64,000 nt of DNA from Bartonella raoultii. GTDB lineage: Bacteria; Pseudomonadota; Alphaproteobacteria; Rhizobiales; Rhizobiaceae. A program made the position numbers and the translations under genes. Under the pieces are notes generated by a model. The model did no database searches. It worked only from the letters and a program-made list of their open reading frames with translations, and was not told the origin of the DNA. Where the stretch lies: contig NZ_JAIFRO010000003.1 in NCBI RefSeq assembly GCF_019659805.1, positions 110,124-174,123 on the forward strand. The letters run 5' to 3'. This document shows positions 44,352 through 54,676 of this stretch, piece by piece (position 1 is the first letter of the stretch; each line of letters opens with the position of its first letter).

Positions 44352-45437
44352 GTGGGATATGCGAGCGTGATTAGAATTTCTGTGGATGTTATGGGGGGAG
44401 ATTATGGTCCAGAAGCAACTATTGCAGGAGCAGCAATTGTACAAAAAGCTTTGCCAAATATTTATTTTTTGTTTTATGGGGTAGATGAGGTTGTTAAACC
44501 AGTTTTAAAAAAATATCCCTGTTTGGCTTCTTTATCACGTTTCTTTCCTACAGAAAGTTATACACGTATGGATGAAAAGCCAAGCCAAGCACTTCGCAAT
44601 GGACGTGGTAAATCGTCCATGTGGCATGCAATTGAAGCGGTAAAAAATGGCGAAGCTGATGCTTGTATTTCTGCTGGTAATACTGGTGCACTCATGGCAA
44701 TGTCTTATTTTTGTTTAAAAATGATGGCAGAGGCGGAACGTCCTGGAATTGCAGGTATTTGGCCAACACTTCGAAGTGAGAGTATTGTTTTGGATATTGG
44801 AGCAACGATTGGTGCATCTGCTAGCCAATTAGTTGATTTAGCTGTTATGGGGGCGGGAATGTTTCGCGCTTTGTATCATACTGAAAGGCCAAGTGTTGGG
44901 CTTTTAAATGTGGGGGTGGAGGATGTTAAGGGGCTTGATGCTATCAAAAAGGCTGGAATGGTACTGCGTGAGATACAATTAGAAGGATTAGAGTATAAAG
45001 GCTTCGTTGAAGGTAATGACATTGGAAAGGGAACAGTAGATGTTGTTGTAACAGAGGGTTTTTCTGGTAATATTGCTTTAAAAACAGCGGAGGGGACAGC
45101 TCGCCAGATAGCAGAGATCTTAAACTCTGCTATGCGTAGCTCCTTTTTAGCTTCCCTTGGTTATTTTTTTTCACGGAGTGCGTTTCGTATATTAAAACAT
45201 AAAATGGATCCCGATAGAGTAAATGGTGGTGTGCTTTTAGGTTTGAATGGTGTTGTTATAAAAAGTCATGGAAGTGCTAATGCTAATGGCTTTGCTTCTG
45301 CTATCCGCGTAGGTTATGAAATGGTCAATAATGGGCTTTTGAAAAAAATTACAGCTGATTTAAGACAATTCCATGAAAATAAAGAAATGCTTTTTGAGCA
45401 AGATAATGAAGTGATGATAAATACGGAGATGATATGA
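44352..45437 (+). CDS. plsX: Phosphate acyltransferase PlsX
   Basis: This 361-residue peripheral membrane enzyme makes acyl-phosphate from acyl-ACP for phospholipid synthesis. It shows [13 protein letters not shown] at the start, [33 protein letters not shown] and a C-terminal [22 protein letters not shown] 44352 is used because AAGGA lies 6 bases upstream and the overlapping ATG at 44350 is out of frame. It is followed by fabH after 49 bases. Confidence 0.93.
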   Translation: MGYASVIRISVDVMGGDYGPEATIAGAAIVQKALPNIYFLFYGVDEVVKPVLKKYPCLASLSRFFPTESYTRMDEKPSQALRNGRGKSSMWHAIEAVKNGEADACISAGNTGALMAMSYFCLKMMAEAERPGIAGIWPTLRSESIVLDIGATIGASASQLVDLAVMGAGMFRALYHTERPSVGLLNVGVEDVKGLDAIKKAGMVLREIQLEGLEYKGFVEGNDIGKGTVDVVVTEGFSGNIALKTAEGTARQIAEILNSAMRSSFLASLGYFFSRSAFRILKHKMDPDRVNGGVLLGLNGVVIKSHGSANANGFASAIRVGYEMVNNGLLKKITADLRQFHENKEMLFEQDNEVMINTEMI

Positions 45438-45486
45438 TAATTTTTTTTAATATAAGTAAAAAGTCTCAAGAAAAGGTTAGATACGA

Positions 45487-46461
45487 ATGATTCGATCAGT
45501 TCTGTGTGGTGTAGGAAGTGCCTTGCCTCAAAAAAACTTATCGAATGATGAGATGGCTAAGTTTGTTGAAACATCAGATTCGTGGATTGTTCAACGTACG
45601 GGCATACGCCAACGCTATATTGCTAATGACAATGAAACAACCGTTTCTTTAGGGGTAGAAGCCGCACAAAAAGCACTTATAAATGCTGGTCTTACGATAA
45701 AAGATATTGATTGTATTCTTTTAGCAACCTCGACACCAAACCGTACTTTTCCTGCTTCTGCCGTTGAAATTCAGTATGCTTTAGGGATGAGCCATGGATT
45801 TGCTTTTGATATTCAAGCTGTTTGTTCTGGTTTTATTTTTGCTTTAACAACAGCAGATGCCTATCTACGTTGTGGAGCGGTTAAAAGGATTTTGGTTATC
45901 GGATCTGATACATTTTCCCGCATTTTAGATTGGAAAGATCGTACGACATGTGTTTTATTTGGTGATGGTGCAGGAGCTGCTGTTTTAGAAGCACAAGAAT
46001 TTGAGAATACTATGCGTTCTGGTTGTGGTATACTATCAGCAAAGTTGCGCTCTAATGGTGCTTATACAGATAAGTTGTACGTTGATGGGGGCCCCTCAAC
46101 AACGCAAACAACAGGTCATTTACGTATGGAAGGACGAGAAGTTTTTAAATATGCTGTTGGTATGATTACTGATGTAGTTGATGATTGTTTTACAGCTGCT
46201 GGTATGAATGCTTCACAATTAGATTGGTTTGTACCGCATCAGGCTAATAAACGTATTATTGAAGCGTCAGCCAAAAAATTAGGGATTGCTATAGATAAAG
46301 TAGTGATTACCGTTGATCAACATGGTAATACATCTGCTGCATCGGTTCCGTTGGCTTTAGCGACGGCTATTGGTGATGGGAGAATTCGAAAAGGAGATCT
46401 CATCATGTTAGAAGCTATGGGAGGAGGGTTTACATGGGGAGCTATTCTTATTCGTTTGTAG
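45487..46461 (+). CDS. fabH: Beta-ketoacyl-ACP synthase III (FabH)
   Basis: This 324-residue initiator of fatty acid synthesis condenses acetyl-CoA with malonyl-ACP. The triad is intact: Cys in DIQAVCSGF, His in [11 protein letters not shown] and Asn in [11 protein letters not shown], with the [12 protein letters not shown] ending. Co-directional with plsX and ihfA, a widely conserved order. Confidence 0.95.
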   Translation: MIRSVLCGVGSALPQKNLSNDEMAKFVETSDSWIVQRTGIRQRYIANDNETTVSLGVEAAQKALINAGLTIKDIDCILLATSTPNRTFPASAVEIQYALGMSHGFAFDIQAVCSGFIFALTTADAYLRCGAVKRILVIGSDTFSRILDWKDRTTCVLFGDGAGAAVLEAQEFENTMRSGCGILSAKLRSNGAYTDKLYVDGGPSTTQTTGHLRMEGREVFKYAVGMITDVVDDCFTAAGMNASQLDWFVPHQANKRIIEASAKKLGIAIDKVVITVDQHGNTSAASVPLALATAIGDGRIRKGDLIMLEAMGGGFTWGAILIRL

Positions 46462-46538
46462 ATTATAGTCGCTTGACCATATTTGAATAAAACGTATAAA
46501 TCACTTTGTAATTTTAAATATTTGAATAGGTAGTTATA

Positions 46539-46862
46539 ATGACAAGTAAGACAGTAACGCGTGCAGATTTAGCGAGCGTAGTTTGTAGAAAAGTGGGCTT
46601 GTCACACACTGAATCAGCTGCTTTGGTCGAATTGGTTTTGGATGAAATTTGTAATTCACTTGTGAGAGGTGAATCAGTGAAATTGTCTTCTTTTGCAACT
46701 TTTCAAGTCCGTAGCAAAAATGAGCGTGTTGGACGCAATCCTAAAACTGGTATTGAAGCGCCCATTCCGCCGCGACGTGTAGTGACATTTAAAGCTGCAA
46801 ATGTACTTAAACAAAGAATTTTAGATTCACATCGTGCAAGACAGAAAAATAATATCACGTAA
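46539..46862 (+). CDS. ihfA: Integration host factor, alpha subunit
   Basis: This 107-residue DNA-bending protein of the HU/IHF family has a beta-arm [29 protein letters not shown] carrying the intercalating Pro (NPKTG) and the IHF-alpha-like C-terminus (LKQRILDS). The fabH-ihfA-merR order is the typical alphaproteobacterial one. IHF could also serve the integrase of the adjacent prophage. Confidence 0.92.
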   Translation: MTSKTVTRADLASVVCRKVGLSHTESAALVELVLDEICNSLVRGESVKLSSFATFQVRSKNERVGRNPKTGIEAPIPPRRVVTFKAANVLKQRILDSHRARQKNNIT

Positions 46863-47033
46863 AGAATAGTATAAGATAAAATTCTATATCCTTTTTTAAA
46901 AAGATTTAAGCAAGAAGCTTTTTATTTTAAATGTAGTTAAGTAAATCGTATTTTTGACGAATATTATTGAGAAATTAAAACACGATGAATTATTATAGAA
47001 TCATTTGTAGTATTTTAAATAAGGTGTTGAAAA

Positions 47034-47537
47034 ATGGATAAGAGCTCTGATGCTTTTCGCACAATTAGCGAAGTAGCCGAGTTATTGGAGCTTCCGCAGC
47101 ATGTATTAAGATTCTGGGAAACACGCTTTAGACAGATTAAACCAATGAAACGAGGTGGCGGTAGGCGTTATTATCGTCCAAGTGACATTGATTTGCTCAA
47201 TGCTATTAAGCAGTTGTTATATGATCAAGGTTATACGATAAAAGGTGTTCAACGCCTTTTAAAAGAAAATGGCGTCGCTTTTGTTACTGGATTTGGTAAC
47301 GGTGATCTTGATGCTATGAATGTTGTAATGGAAAAAAAACATGCAGAAAGAACTTCTGAATCTAACAGTAGTAAGCCCAAAAAATCTTCTTTTGGACTTT
47401 TAAATTTTATGAAAAATGAGGAGCACGCATCTATTGGATCTGTGAATGCATATAAAGATAAAACAGATAAGGCCTTATTGCAAGAAACCCTTTTTGAGCT
47501 CATTGAATGTAAACGTGTGCTTGACAGAGCACGGTAA
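47034..47537 (+). CDS. MerR-family transcriptional regulator
   Basis: This 167-residue protein has an N-terminal MerR winged helix (about residues 8-78: [48 protein letters not shown]) without metal-binding cysteines. The C-terminal part is variable, Lys/Ser-rich and ends in a short helix. The regulator conserved next to ihfA in rhizobia is of this type and its ligand is unknown. It runs convergent to thrS. Confidence 0.88.
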   Translation: MDKSSDAFRTISEVAELLELPQHVLRFWETRFRQIKPMKRGGGRRYYRPSDIDLLNAIKQLLYDQGYTIKGVQRLLKENGVAFVTGFGNGDLDAMNVVMEKKHAERTSESNSSKPKKSSFGLLNFMKNEEHASIGSVNAYKDKTDKALLQETLFELIECKRVLDRAR

Positions 47538-47549
47538 TCTTCGTGCTTT
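47528..47549 (+). terminator. Possible terminator at the merR stop codon
   Basis: AGCACG (47528-47533) and CGTGCT (47542-47547) form a stem around an 8-base loop that includes the stop codon, followed only by TTC. A second short palindrome, AACGCCT/AGGCGTT (47573-47589), overlaps the thrS stop. Both are weak as terminators because T runs are short. Confidence 0.35.
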
Positions 47550-47580
47550 CAACGTATTTATTCTTTACTTTTAACGCCTT

Positions 47581-49557
47581 TTAGGCGTTGATTAAGCGAC
47601 GTAAATCTGGAGGTGTTGCTTCATCGGTAAGCTGCTTAATTATTTCTTCTATAGATAAGCACATTTGCTCTGTACTTCCTAAGCGGCGCATATTCACGCT
47701 GTTTGTTTCAGATTCACGTTTACCGCATACCAAAATGACAGGAACTTTTTGTAAGGAATGTTCTCGTATTTTATAATTGATTTTTTCATTACGAAAATCT
47801 GATATTACAGAAAGTCCAGCAGTTTTAAGCCTTGCAATTATTTTTTTTGCATATTCGGTAGTTTCGGATGTAATTGTGGCTACAACAACTTGCTCAGGTG
47901 CAAGCCAAAGTGGCATATGTCCAGCAAAGTTTTCAATTAATATACCAAGAAAACGTTCCATTGATCCAAAAATAGCACGATGAATCATAACAGGGCGGCG
48001 TTTTTCTGAATCTTTATCAATATAAAATGCACCAAAACGTTCTGGAAGATTAAAGTCTAATTGTGTTGTTCCACATTGCCATTCACGGCCAATAGCATCC
48101 TTTAATGTGTATTCAAATTTTGGACCATAAAATGCACCTTCGCCTGGAAGAATACTTGTTTTTATTTGTCCGGAAAATTTTGTCTCGATCATTTCTAGAA
48201 CGGATTTCATAATATTTTCTGCTTGATCCCATAGGGCATCAGATCCGACTCGTTTTTCTGGGCGCGTTGAAAATTTAAGACTGATTTCTTTAAAACCGAA
48301 ATCGGCATAAGTTGATAAAATCAGATCATTAATATTAAGACATTCATGAGCCAATTGTTCATCTGTACAAAAAATATGTGCATCATCTTGTGTAAAGCTA
48401 CGCACACGCATGAGACCGTGTAGAGCGCCTGAAGGCTCATAACGATGGACAACACCAAACTCAGCAAGCCTCATGGGCAAATCTCGGTAAGATTTTAAAC
48501 CATGTTTAAAAATTTGCACATGACCAGGACAATTCATCGGTTTAAGAGCAAAAATATTTTCACTATCCCAATCTTCAGCTGCTGGTATGGTTTTAAACAT
48601 GTTTTCTTTATACCATCCCCAATGCCCAGATATTTCCCAAAGTGACCTATCAAGAACTTGAGGTGCATTAACTTCCTCATATTGATGGTCATCTAGACGT
48701 CTACGCATATAACTGATTAAATTTTGGAACATTTTCCAGCCTTTTTTATGCCAGAAAATCATTCCTGGTCCTTCTTCTTGAAAGTGAAAGAGATTCATTT
48801 CACGCCCTAAGCGACGATGATCACGTTTTTCAGCTTCTTCTAGCATGTATAGGTAGTTTTTTAAGTCACTGTCATGAGCAAATGCTGTACCATAAATTCT
48901 TGTTAGCATTGGATTATTGGCATCGCCACGCCAATAGGCTCCTGCAACTTTCATTAGTTTGAAGGCATTTCCAATTTGTCCGGTAGATTGCCCATGTGGA
49001 CCACGACAAAGATCAAACCAGTCACCTTGATAATAGATTTTTAAATCTTGATTTTCAGGAATGCTGTCGATAAGCTCAACCTTATAAAATTCTTTTTTTT
49101 CAGAAAAAACTTTTCGGGCTTTCTCACGAGACCAAACTTCTTTTTTAAAAGGCTTATTGCGTTTGATAATATCACGCATTTTTTTTTCAATGATTATTAG
49201 ATCATCTAACGTAAAAGGCTGTTGGCGTGAAAAATCATAATAAAAGCCATTTTCAATAACAGGGCCGATTGTTACTTGTGTTTCAGGAAAGAGCTCTTGC
49301 ACTGCTTCAGCTAAGACATGTGCACAATCATGACGTATGATTTCAAGAGCACGAGGATCTTCTCGCGTAATAATTTCTACTTTTCCAGATTGTCCTAATG
49401 GGTCTGATAAGTCTCGAGTAATTCCATTAAGACTATAAGCAATTGCTTTTTTTGCGAGTGATTTGGAAAGGGTTTCAGCTAATTCAAAGCCGGTCATGGT
49501 TATAGGGTAATCACGTTTTGAACCGTCGGGAAAAAAAAGAGAAACAGAGTGAGACAT
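47581..49557 (-). CDS. thrS: Threonyl-tRNA synthetase
   Basis: This 658-residue class II synthetase has TGS and editing domains ([11 protein letters not shown] with the HxxxH zinc site, about residues 70-220), catalytic core motifs ([36 protein letters not shown], and the C-terminal [16 protein letters not shown]) and an anticodon-binding domain. ATG 49557 (MSHSVSL) gives the standard length. The 7-codon extension to 49578 is unlikely. No T-box or obvious leader control is visible. Confidence 0.95.
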   Translation of the reverse strand: MSHSVSLFFPDGSKRDYPITMTGFELAETLSKSLAKKAIAYSLNGITRDLSDPLGQSGKVEIITREDPRALEIIRHDCAHVLAEAVQELFPETQVTIGPVIENGFYYDFSRQQPFTLDDLIIIEKKMRDIIKRNKPFKKEVWSREKARKVFSEKKEFYKVELIDSIPENQDLKIYYQGDWFDLCRGPHGQSTGQIGNAFKLMKVAGAYWRGDANNPMLTRIYGTAFAHDSDLKNYLYMLEEAEKRDHRRLGREMNLFHFQEEGPGMIFWHKKGWKMFQNLISYMRRRLDDHQYEEVNAPQVLDRSLWEISGHWGWYKENMFKTIPAAEDWDSENIFALKPMNCPGHVQIFKHGLKSYRDLPMRLAEFGVVHRYEPSGALHGLMRVRSFTQDDAHIFCTDEQLAHECLNINDLILSTYADFGFKEISLKFSTRPEKRVGSDALWDQAENIMKSVLEMIETKFSGQIKTSILPGEGAFYGPKFEYTLKDAIGREWQCGTTQLDFNLPERFGAFYIDKDSEKRRPVMIHRAIFGSMERFLGILIENFAGHMPLWLAPEQVVVATITSETTEYAKKIIARLKTAGLSVISDFRNEKINYKIREHSLQKVPVILVCGKRESETNSVNMRRLGSTEQMCLSIEEIIKQLTDEATPPDLRRLINA

Positions 49558-49677
49558 GAAAATAACCCTTTCATCCAATTCCGCTAACGATTGCGGATGG
49601 TTTCGTGAAAACTTAATTATAATACGTTAAGATTAATAGCCTTATTTTCTATCAACACATGTGCAAAAAGAAAAGAA

Positions 49678-50031
49678 TTATTTGTTATGTTTTGTAGAAA
49701 TTTTCCAGTAGCGCCAAGGTTTATAAAAACAACAAGAACTATCAAGGTAGATAGGTACGGGATCAAATCCATGTGTTCCAAATGGACCACAACGTATGAT
49801 ACGGAAAAGTCCCATCCACGCCCCCGCCCACAATCCATGTCGTACAATCGCTTCATAAGTATATTCTGAACAGGTTGGTGCATGACGACATTGGTTTCCT
49901 ATAAAACTGGAAAGTGTTATCTGGTATAAACGTATTAAAAAAGTACCTAATAATCGTCCAGGTGTTTTCCGCAAAGGACCTGTATAGTTTCGTGTTTGTT
50001 TTTCTTTTTTCTTATATTGGGACTTCAGCAT
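49678..50031 (-). CDS. yidD: Membrane protein insertion efficiency factor YidD
   Basis: This 117-residue small protein aids YidC/Sec insertion at the inner membrane. The core (about 25-95) has LIRLYQITLSSFIGNQCRHAPTCSEYTYEAIVRHGLWAGAWMGLFRIIRCGPFG with the conserved Cys, followed by GFDPVP. Away from the usual rnpA-yidC locus, it overlaps or abuts the IscU-like gene, a linkage seen in other alphaproteobacteria. Confidence 0.9.
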   Translation of the reverse strand: MLKSQYKKKEKQTRNYTGPLRKTPGRLLGTFLIRLYQITLSSFIGNQCRHAPTCSEYTYEAIVRHGLWAGAWMGLFRIIRCGPFGTHGFDPVPIYLDSSCCFYKPWRYWKISTKHNK

Positions 50032-50460
50032 TTATTTTTCTTCGATTTTTTTAATACAATCAACAGTTGCATCAAAAGGAAGCATTGTTGAGTCATGTCG
50101 TATTTTATAATCTTTAATAGGCTGTAAGCAAGAAAATGCTGCAAATGGAGGTTGAGGAGGGGGGCCATTTTTTGTTAGCATATAATAGATAATTTTATGT
50201 AAAACTTTAAGATTTTGTGTTGTTTGTCCTATGATATGCGATGCTAAAAGTGATGCCGAGGCTTGCCCTAACACACATGCATGCACTTCATGAGCGAAAT
50301 CTATAATTATGTCATTTTCTACTTTGAGATCTACAATAACTGTTGATCCACAAAGACGTGCATATTTTTTTGATGTCGCATCTGGATTATTAAGGCGTCC
50401 AATCCTACTTATATGTGCAGCATATTCAAATATTTTATCATTATAGATGCTATCAATCAT
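50032..50460 (-). CDS. IscU/NifU-N-like iron-sulfur scaffold protein
   Basis: This 142-residue protein with a NifU N-terminal fold has family cysteine positions in ARLCGSTV, HACVLGQASASLL and AAFSCLQPIKDYKIRH, with the DATVDCI end. Neighbouring residues differ from canonical SufU/IscU (LCGST in place of PxCGD), a variant common in alphaproteobacteria next to yidD. It may assemble or store Fe-S clusters. It ends directly at yidD and is divergent from folE. Confidence 0.82.
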   Translation of the reverse strand: MIDSIYNDKIFEYAAHISRIGRLNNPDATSKKYARLCGSTVIVDLKVENDIIIDFAHEVHACVLGQASASLLASHIIGQTTQNLKVLHKIIYYMLTKNGPPPQPPFAAFSCLQPIKDYKIRHDSTMLPFDATVDCIKKIEEK

Positions 50461-50584
50461 TCACTATTGCCTGAAATTTTGAGAGTTATGATTGTTTAGG
50501 CTTTTCATTCTCCTATATAGAGACTATACAAGATAAAATGGATATCTGGCAAATGCTTTGTACAGGGTAGCGTGGAGTTTTTAA

Positions 50585-51205
50585 ATGCAAAATGTTGGTA
50601 AAGGAGGTACGGTAAATTCATTTTTATCTAAAAAAAAACGTCCTAATGTTGAAGAGGTAGAAGAAGCAATTCGGATATTACTCTTATGGATAGGAGACGA
50701 TCCGGAGAGAGAAGGGCTTTTAGATACTCCAAAGCGCGTTGCCAAGGCATATCGTGAACTTTTTTCTGGTTATAATCAGTCAACTGAAGAGATCTTAGGT
50801 GCAGTTTTTGAAGAAGTTTCAGGATATAATGAATCAATAATAGTGAAAAATATTCCTTTTTATTCACATTGTGAGCATCATATGATTCCTATTGTTGGGA
50901 AAGCGCATGTTGCGTATCTTCCTGATAAAAAAGTTGTTGGACTTTCAAAAATTGCGCGTATTGTAGATGTTTTTGCTCGTCGTTTACAGACACAAGAAGC
51001 TATGACAGCTCAAGTCGCATATACCTTAGAGGCGCATTTAAAGCCTCGTGGTGTTGCGGTTTTAATTGAAGCTGAACATATGTGTATGGCTATGAGAGGA
51101 ATTCAAAAGCAAGGTTCTACAACAATTACAACAAGTTTTCATGGTTATTATGAAAAAAATCAAGATTCACAGGCTCATTTTATGACGATGGTTGAAAGAT
51201 CATAG
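50585..51205 (+). CDS. folE: GTP cyclohydrolase I (FolE)
   Basis: This 206-residue enzyme converts GTP to dihydroneopterin triphosphate, the first step of folate synthesis. Zinc and catalytic residues are visible in [22 protein letters not shown] and [19 protein letters not shown]. It is the last core gene before the tRNA-Leu integration site. Confidence 0.94.
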   Translation: MQNVGKGGTVNSFLSKKKRPNVEEVEEAIRILLLWIGDDPEREGLLDTPKRVAKAYRELFSGYNQSTEEILGAVFEEVSGYNESIIVKNIPFYSHCEHHMIPIVGKAHVAYLPDKKVVGLSKIARIVDVFARRLQTQEAMTAQVAYTLEAHLKPRGVAVLIEAEHMCMAMRGIQKQGSTTITTSFHGYYEKNQDSQAHFMTMVERS

Positions 51206-51342
51206 TAAAGCCTATATTTTCGTGATTTATATTGAATTATAAATTATTCAACCAAAATAAATTATGGGAAAATAAAAATAGACTTGTGTCTCGCTTTTTG
51301 ATTTGTTAAAGCCGTGAACCAATATGTTTGTTTTTACCACGT

Positions 51343-51427
51343 GCGGTCGTGGCGGAATTGGTAGACGCGCAGCGTTGAGGTCGCTGTGGGGAAACCCGTG
51401 GAAGTTCGAGTCTTCTCGACCGCACCA
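51343..51427 (+). tRNA. tRNA-Leu (GAG), probable phage attachment site
   Basis: This 85-base class II tRNA has acceptor GCGGTCG/CGACCGC, anticodon stem CAGCG/CGCTG with loop TTGAGGT (anticodon GAG), a long variable arm and an encoded CCA. A phage integrase gene begins 161 bases after its 3' end, so the 3' part is the likely attB core. The second copy would be outside the window. Confidence 0.95.
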
Positions 51428-51556
51428 CTCTAGTATTTTCTACAATATCACTTGATATCGTTGTTTATCTCATTTCGATTATAAGTGATTGTTTTTATTT
51501 CCTTAATTGTTTTTTACATACGGTTTTGATATCTGATGAATCCGCTGAAAGCATGA

Positions 51557-51592
51557 TTCAAAAGGTGGTTCAAAAGGTGGTTTGAAAAGTGA
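51557..51592 (+). repeat. 12-bp tandem repeats before the integrase gene
   Basis: TTCAAAAGGTGG occurs at 51557-51568 and 51569-51580, with a degenerate third copy (TTTGAAAAGTGA) at 51581-51592 that runs into the integrase start. These could be integrase arm-type binding sites. Confidence 0.6.
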
Positions 51593-52761
51593 TTAGGAAA
51601 ACAAGAACACGTGATAGATTATCTGCTTTATCTGTAAAAAATTTGCCTAAAGGTAAATATGCAGATGGAGCTGGACTATGGCTTATTAAAACAACACAGA
51701 ATCAAGGACGTTGGGTTTTTCGATTTGATTTCAATAAAAAACGTCGTGAAATGGGGTTAGGCTCTTGTAGCGTTGTATCTTTGAAAGAAGCAAGACTTAA
51801 GGCTATCTCTTGCCGTGATCTTTTAAACCAAGGGATTGATCCGATTCGTAAAAGGAACAATGAAAAATTACAGCGGTCGATTGACAGTATTTCTTTACGA
51901 GAAATTGTTTTAAGCGCTTTTGAAGCGAAAAAAAGCGAATTGAAAAATGAAGGAACAGCAGCAAGGTGGTTAACACCTCTCACATTGCATGTTTTTCCTA
52001 AGCTTGGAGATATAGCAATTACTGAATTGACGCAGATTGATATAAAAGAGTGCTTATCGCCTATTTGGAAAACAAAAAATGAAACAGCAAACAAGGCTTT
52101 ATCGCGTTTAAATATTGCTATAAAACATGCCGCAGCACGTGGTATAGATGTAGATATGCAATTGGTACCAAAAGCAAAAGCTTTATTGGGAAAATTTATT
52201 CAAAATGTTCAAAATATTCCGGCTATGCCATGGAAAGAAGTTCCTCATTTTTATCAATCTTTAAATGATAATATTGTATCAAATTTAGCCTTAAAACTTC
52301 TAATTTTAACTGGTGTTCGTTCAATGCCCATCCGGCATATACGGTTGGAGGAAATCAATCAATCAATCTGGACGATTCCAAAAGAAAATATGAAAGGGAT
52401 AGTTGGAAAGGTTTCTGCTTTTCGTGTACCACTTACAGATGAAGCGCTTTCTATTATTGAAAAAGCAAAAGCAATCGAAAAAAATGGATTTTTGTTTGTT
52501 GGGAATTCTGGACAGCCTATATCTGATATGACGCTTTCTAAATTTATGAAAGATAGAGGGCTTGCTTATCGTCCTCACGGTTTTAGGTCTAGCCTTCGTG
52601 ACTGGATAGCAGAGACAACGTCAACACCATTTGAAATTGCGGAATTTACGTTGTCTCATTCAGTAGGAAATTCAGTCACAAAAGCCTATATGAGGACTGA
52701 TTTTTTGGAACAGCGTCGTGTTCTTTTAGAAGAGTGGGCGTCTTTTGTGACTGGGCGCTGA
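51589..52761 (+). CDS. Phage tyrosine integrase (P4-like)
   Basis: This 390-residue site-specific recombinase has a DUF4102-type N-terminal domain (LSVKNLPKGKYADGAGLWL), a core-binding domain (about 95-200) and a catalytic domain with the first Arg in TGVRSMPIRHIRL, HxxR in HGFRSSLRDW, the third-box His in LSHSVGN and the nucleophile Tyr in AYMRTDF. All catalytic residues are present. The start is a GTG at 51589. An upstream ATG in this frame is absent. It reads away from tRNA-Leu and convergent to the excisionase gene. Confidence 0.92.
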   Translation: MIRKTRTRDRLSALSVKNLPKGKYADGAGLWLIKTTQNQGRWVFRFDFNKKRREMGLGSCSVVSLKEARLKAISCRDLLNQGIDPIRKRNNEKLQRSIDSISLREIVLSAFEAKKSELKNEGTAARWLTPLTLHVFPKLGDIAITELTQIDIKECLSPIWKTKNETANKALSRLNIAIKHAAARGIDVDMQLVPKAKALLGKFIQNVQNIPAMPWKEVPHFYQSLNDNIVSNLALKLLILTGVRSMPIRHIRLEEINQSIWTIPKENMKGIVGKVSAFRVPLTDEALSIIEKAKAIEKNGFLFVGNSGQPISDMTLSKFMKDRGLAYRPHGFRSSLRDWIAETTSTPFEIAEFTLSHSVGNSVTKAYMRTDFLEQRRVLLEEWASFVTGR

Positions 52762-52764
52762 TTG

Positions 52765-53040
52765 TTACGATAGTGATGCTAATTGTATAGCGTCTCTTTC
52801 GGCTTTTTTACTTTCAATATAGCGGTCAATTTCAACAATATCCCATTTTAAGTATCGCCCTTCTTGTATTGGTTTAGGAAAAGCTCCAGCTTTTACGAGC
52901 TCTCTAATAGAAGTTATAGACATTCCAAGATAAATCGATAGGTCTTGTATATTGACGAGCCTTTGCAAGCGCATTGATAATAACGCTTGTTCAAACAAAC
53001 TTATTTTTTCTATTGATGCTAATAATTTTTCTTCTTTCAT
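52765..53040 (-). CDS. AlpA-like excisionase / DNA-binding protein
   Basis: This 91-residue protein has an AlpA/excisionase winged-helix motif (LVNIQDLSIYLGMSITSIRELVKAGAFPKPIQEGRYLKWDIVEIDRYIE, about residues 27-78). Such proteins direct excision or activate integrase genes. It ends 4 bases from the integrase stop, tail to tail. It is the last gene of the reverse-strand early operon. Confidence 0.8.
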   Translation of the reverse strand: MKEEKLLASIEKISLFEQALLSMRLQRLVNIQDLSIYLGMSITSIRELVKAGAFPKPIQEGRYLKWDIVEIDRYIESKKAERDAIQLASLS

Positions 53041-53122
53041 TTAAGTGGTCTTTCTTCTTTATAGAATTAGGAAAGGGTGGGGGTGCTAGGAGGCATGTGT
53101 GGACAGCAGCACCCCCATAACT

Positions 53123-53746
53123 TTATGCGGCTTTTGTTGAAATCTTTTTGATCTCTTGTTCTATTTCTTTTAAAAAGGCTTCTACAGCCTGATTAATTTG
53201 TTCAATATGTTTTTCATCACGGTGGATACGTTTGATTTTCATGCGTAAATGAGATGATTGTCCCGTAAAGCGCGGATCATAGCTGATGAAATCACACCAT
53301 TTGCGTCCAGTACATGCCATTTGAAATTGCATTTGTGCATGATATTCAGGTTTGATCTCATCATTTATAAAGAAGCGCATATGGGTCGTTGATCTAGGAC
53401 ATTTGATTTCAATTAACCCGTGCTCATCAACGAGCCCATCAGGACTTGCCCCCGCCATTTCTATTGTAGGATGTTGAATAAAGCCGCATTTTGTAACATT
53501 CGCATCATGGATAAGGCTATATTCATGCAAGGCATTTTCTTCATGTTCAATGCCCCATCTCATATCTTCATTTTCATAATGGGGGCTTATTTCTCCCGTT
53601 AAACGTTCTGTTATAAGCTTGATTTTGTAGTCTTCATATTTGCTTGTAGGCGTTCCCTTTGCTGTTTTACTCAGTATGTTGTAAATATTAGAAGCGGTGA
53701 CTTTTCCTAATCTTGCTTGAAACCATTCTGCCGTTCTTTGTTCCAT
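53123..53746 (-). CDS. YqaJ-family phage exonuclease
   Basis: This 207-residue lambda-exonuclease-like recombination nuclease has catalytic residues of the PD-(D/E)xK fold in AGASPDGLVDE (Asp) and LIEIKCPR (Glu, Lys), with the N-terminal RTAEWFQARLGKVTASN substrate-fold motif and an upstream EHE box (GIEHEENAL). It resects double-stranded ends for the RecT/Bet annealing protein encoded just upstream. ATG 53746 overlaps the recT stop region. The longer frame to 53779 is less likely. Confidence 0.9.
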   Translation of the reverse strand: MEQRTAEWFQARLGKVTASNIYNILSKTAKGTPTSKYEDYKIKLITERLTGEISPHYENEDMRWGIEHEENALHEYSLIHDANVTKCGFIQHPTIEMAGASPDGLVDEHGLIEIKCPRSTTHMRFFINDEIKPEYHAQMQFQMACTGRKWCDFISYDPRFTGQSSHLRMKIKRIHRDEKHIEQINQAVEAFLKEIEQEIKKISTKAA

Positions 53747-53747
53747 C

Positions 53748-54569
53748 TCACACCGCCGTTTGTTGTTGCGTTTGTTCATATTCGATATCTTGGATATGAA
53801 TATATTCTGCCTCTTGTACAGGCATCTCTATTTGCTCTTTTGTTGGTAAAGAGTGTTGTGCTTCAATCCTTTGCTTTTGTTGTTTCTCTTTCAAAAGGTG
53901 CAAAATGGTTTGCGCTTGTCCATCTGATATATCGGCAAGCGTGTTGGCTTTTGCATAAGTGAGAATTTTGTTTTCTTCTGTTTGCGTGCTGTCCATTAAT
54001 TGTTTGATTTGCATAAGCGTTTCATAAGAGACCATTTTATCTTGTATATTTTGGTTTACTTCATTGATGCGCGCGGCTTCATCTTCTTCATAAATACCTG
54101 AAAAACCAAAAGCATAGCGCGCACATTGTATGGTTGCTTTATGACGCAACATGCGTGCTGGGTATTTTTGCCAAGTATCAGTTTTTTGTTTGCATTCAGC
54201 TAAATATTCAGTAACTTCGATAGGGTCTTTAATATTTTTAAGACGAATAGCGCATTTGATAGCAATGATATTGCCCTCTTTATCAAGTTGATCTTGAAAG
54301 GTCATCCCATCAAATTGAGGATTAGACTTAATAATCTTAATCCATCCGTCGATTGAGACGACAGGAATAATGCCGCCGCCTCTTTTAGGAAGAGCATAGA
54401 TCTCTTTGGTTAAAGGGTTAAGACCATAGGTATTGGCTACCGAAATAAAAGCAGCGAATTCTTCATCAGAGAAGTTATAATTGATACATGTTTTAATGAT
54501 TGTTTTTCGAAATTGTTCATGAGAAAACCCATATTTACTTGCCATGGTTGTTAAAGGGGAATTTGTCAT
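53748..54569 (-). CDS. RecT/Bet-family single-strand annealing protein
   Basis: This 273-residue phage recombinase is of the Bet type: FAAFISVANTYGLNPLTKEIYALPKRGGGIIPVVSIDGWIKI, then YPARMLRHKATIQCARYAFGFSGIYEEDEA. It pairs with the YqaJ nuclease to anneal resected ends and supports phage recombination and concatemer formation. The C-terminal 70 residues are Gln/Glu-rich and probably mediate SSB or nuclease contact. A perfect 8-bp hairpin lies just upstream of its ribosome-binding site. Confidence 0.9.
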   Translation of the reverse strand: MTNSPLTTMASKYGFSHEQFRKTIIKTCINYNFSDEEFAAFISVANTYGLNPLTKEIYALPKRGGGIIPVVSIDGWIKIIKSNPQFDGMTFQDQLDKEGNIIAIKCAIRLKNIKDPIEVTEYLAECKQKTDTWQKYPARMLRHKATIQCARYAFGFSGIYEEDEAARINEVNQNIQDKMVSYETLMQIKQLMDSTQTEENKILTYAKANTLADISDGQAQTILHLLKEKQQKQRIEAQHSLPTKEQIEMPVQEAEYIHIQDIEYEQTQQQTAV

Positions 54570-54587
54570 CTGTATTTCCTTTTAATG

Positions 54588-54609
54588 CACGCAACTTTCC
54601 CGTTGCGTG
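54588..54609 (-). promoter_or_regulatory. Hairpin in the recT leader
   Basis: CACGCAAC (54588-54595) and GTTGCGTG (54602-54609) form a perfect 8-bp inverted repeat with a 6-base loop, just before the AAGGAAAT ribosome-binding site of recT. No T run follows, so it may be an operator or an mRNA-stability hairpin. Confidence 0.5.
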
Positions 54610-54651
54610 AAATACGCCTGTGTTTAAAGAAGCGTTCTGTTATGATTTGAG

Positions 54652-54676
54652 GAAAAGAGGCGCTTTTAAAAACGCC
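54652..54676 (-). terminator. Possible terminator of the 140-residue phage gene
   Basis: On the reverse strand GGCGTTTTT and AAAAGCGCC face each other (54659-54676) and are followed by a T/C-rich stretch (54652-54658). It overlaps the stop codon. The stem is AT-rich in the middle, so strength is uncertain. Confidence 0.4.
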
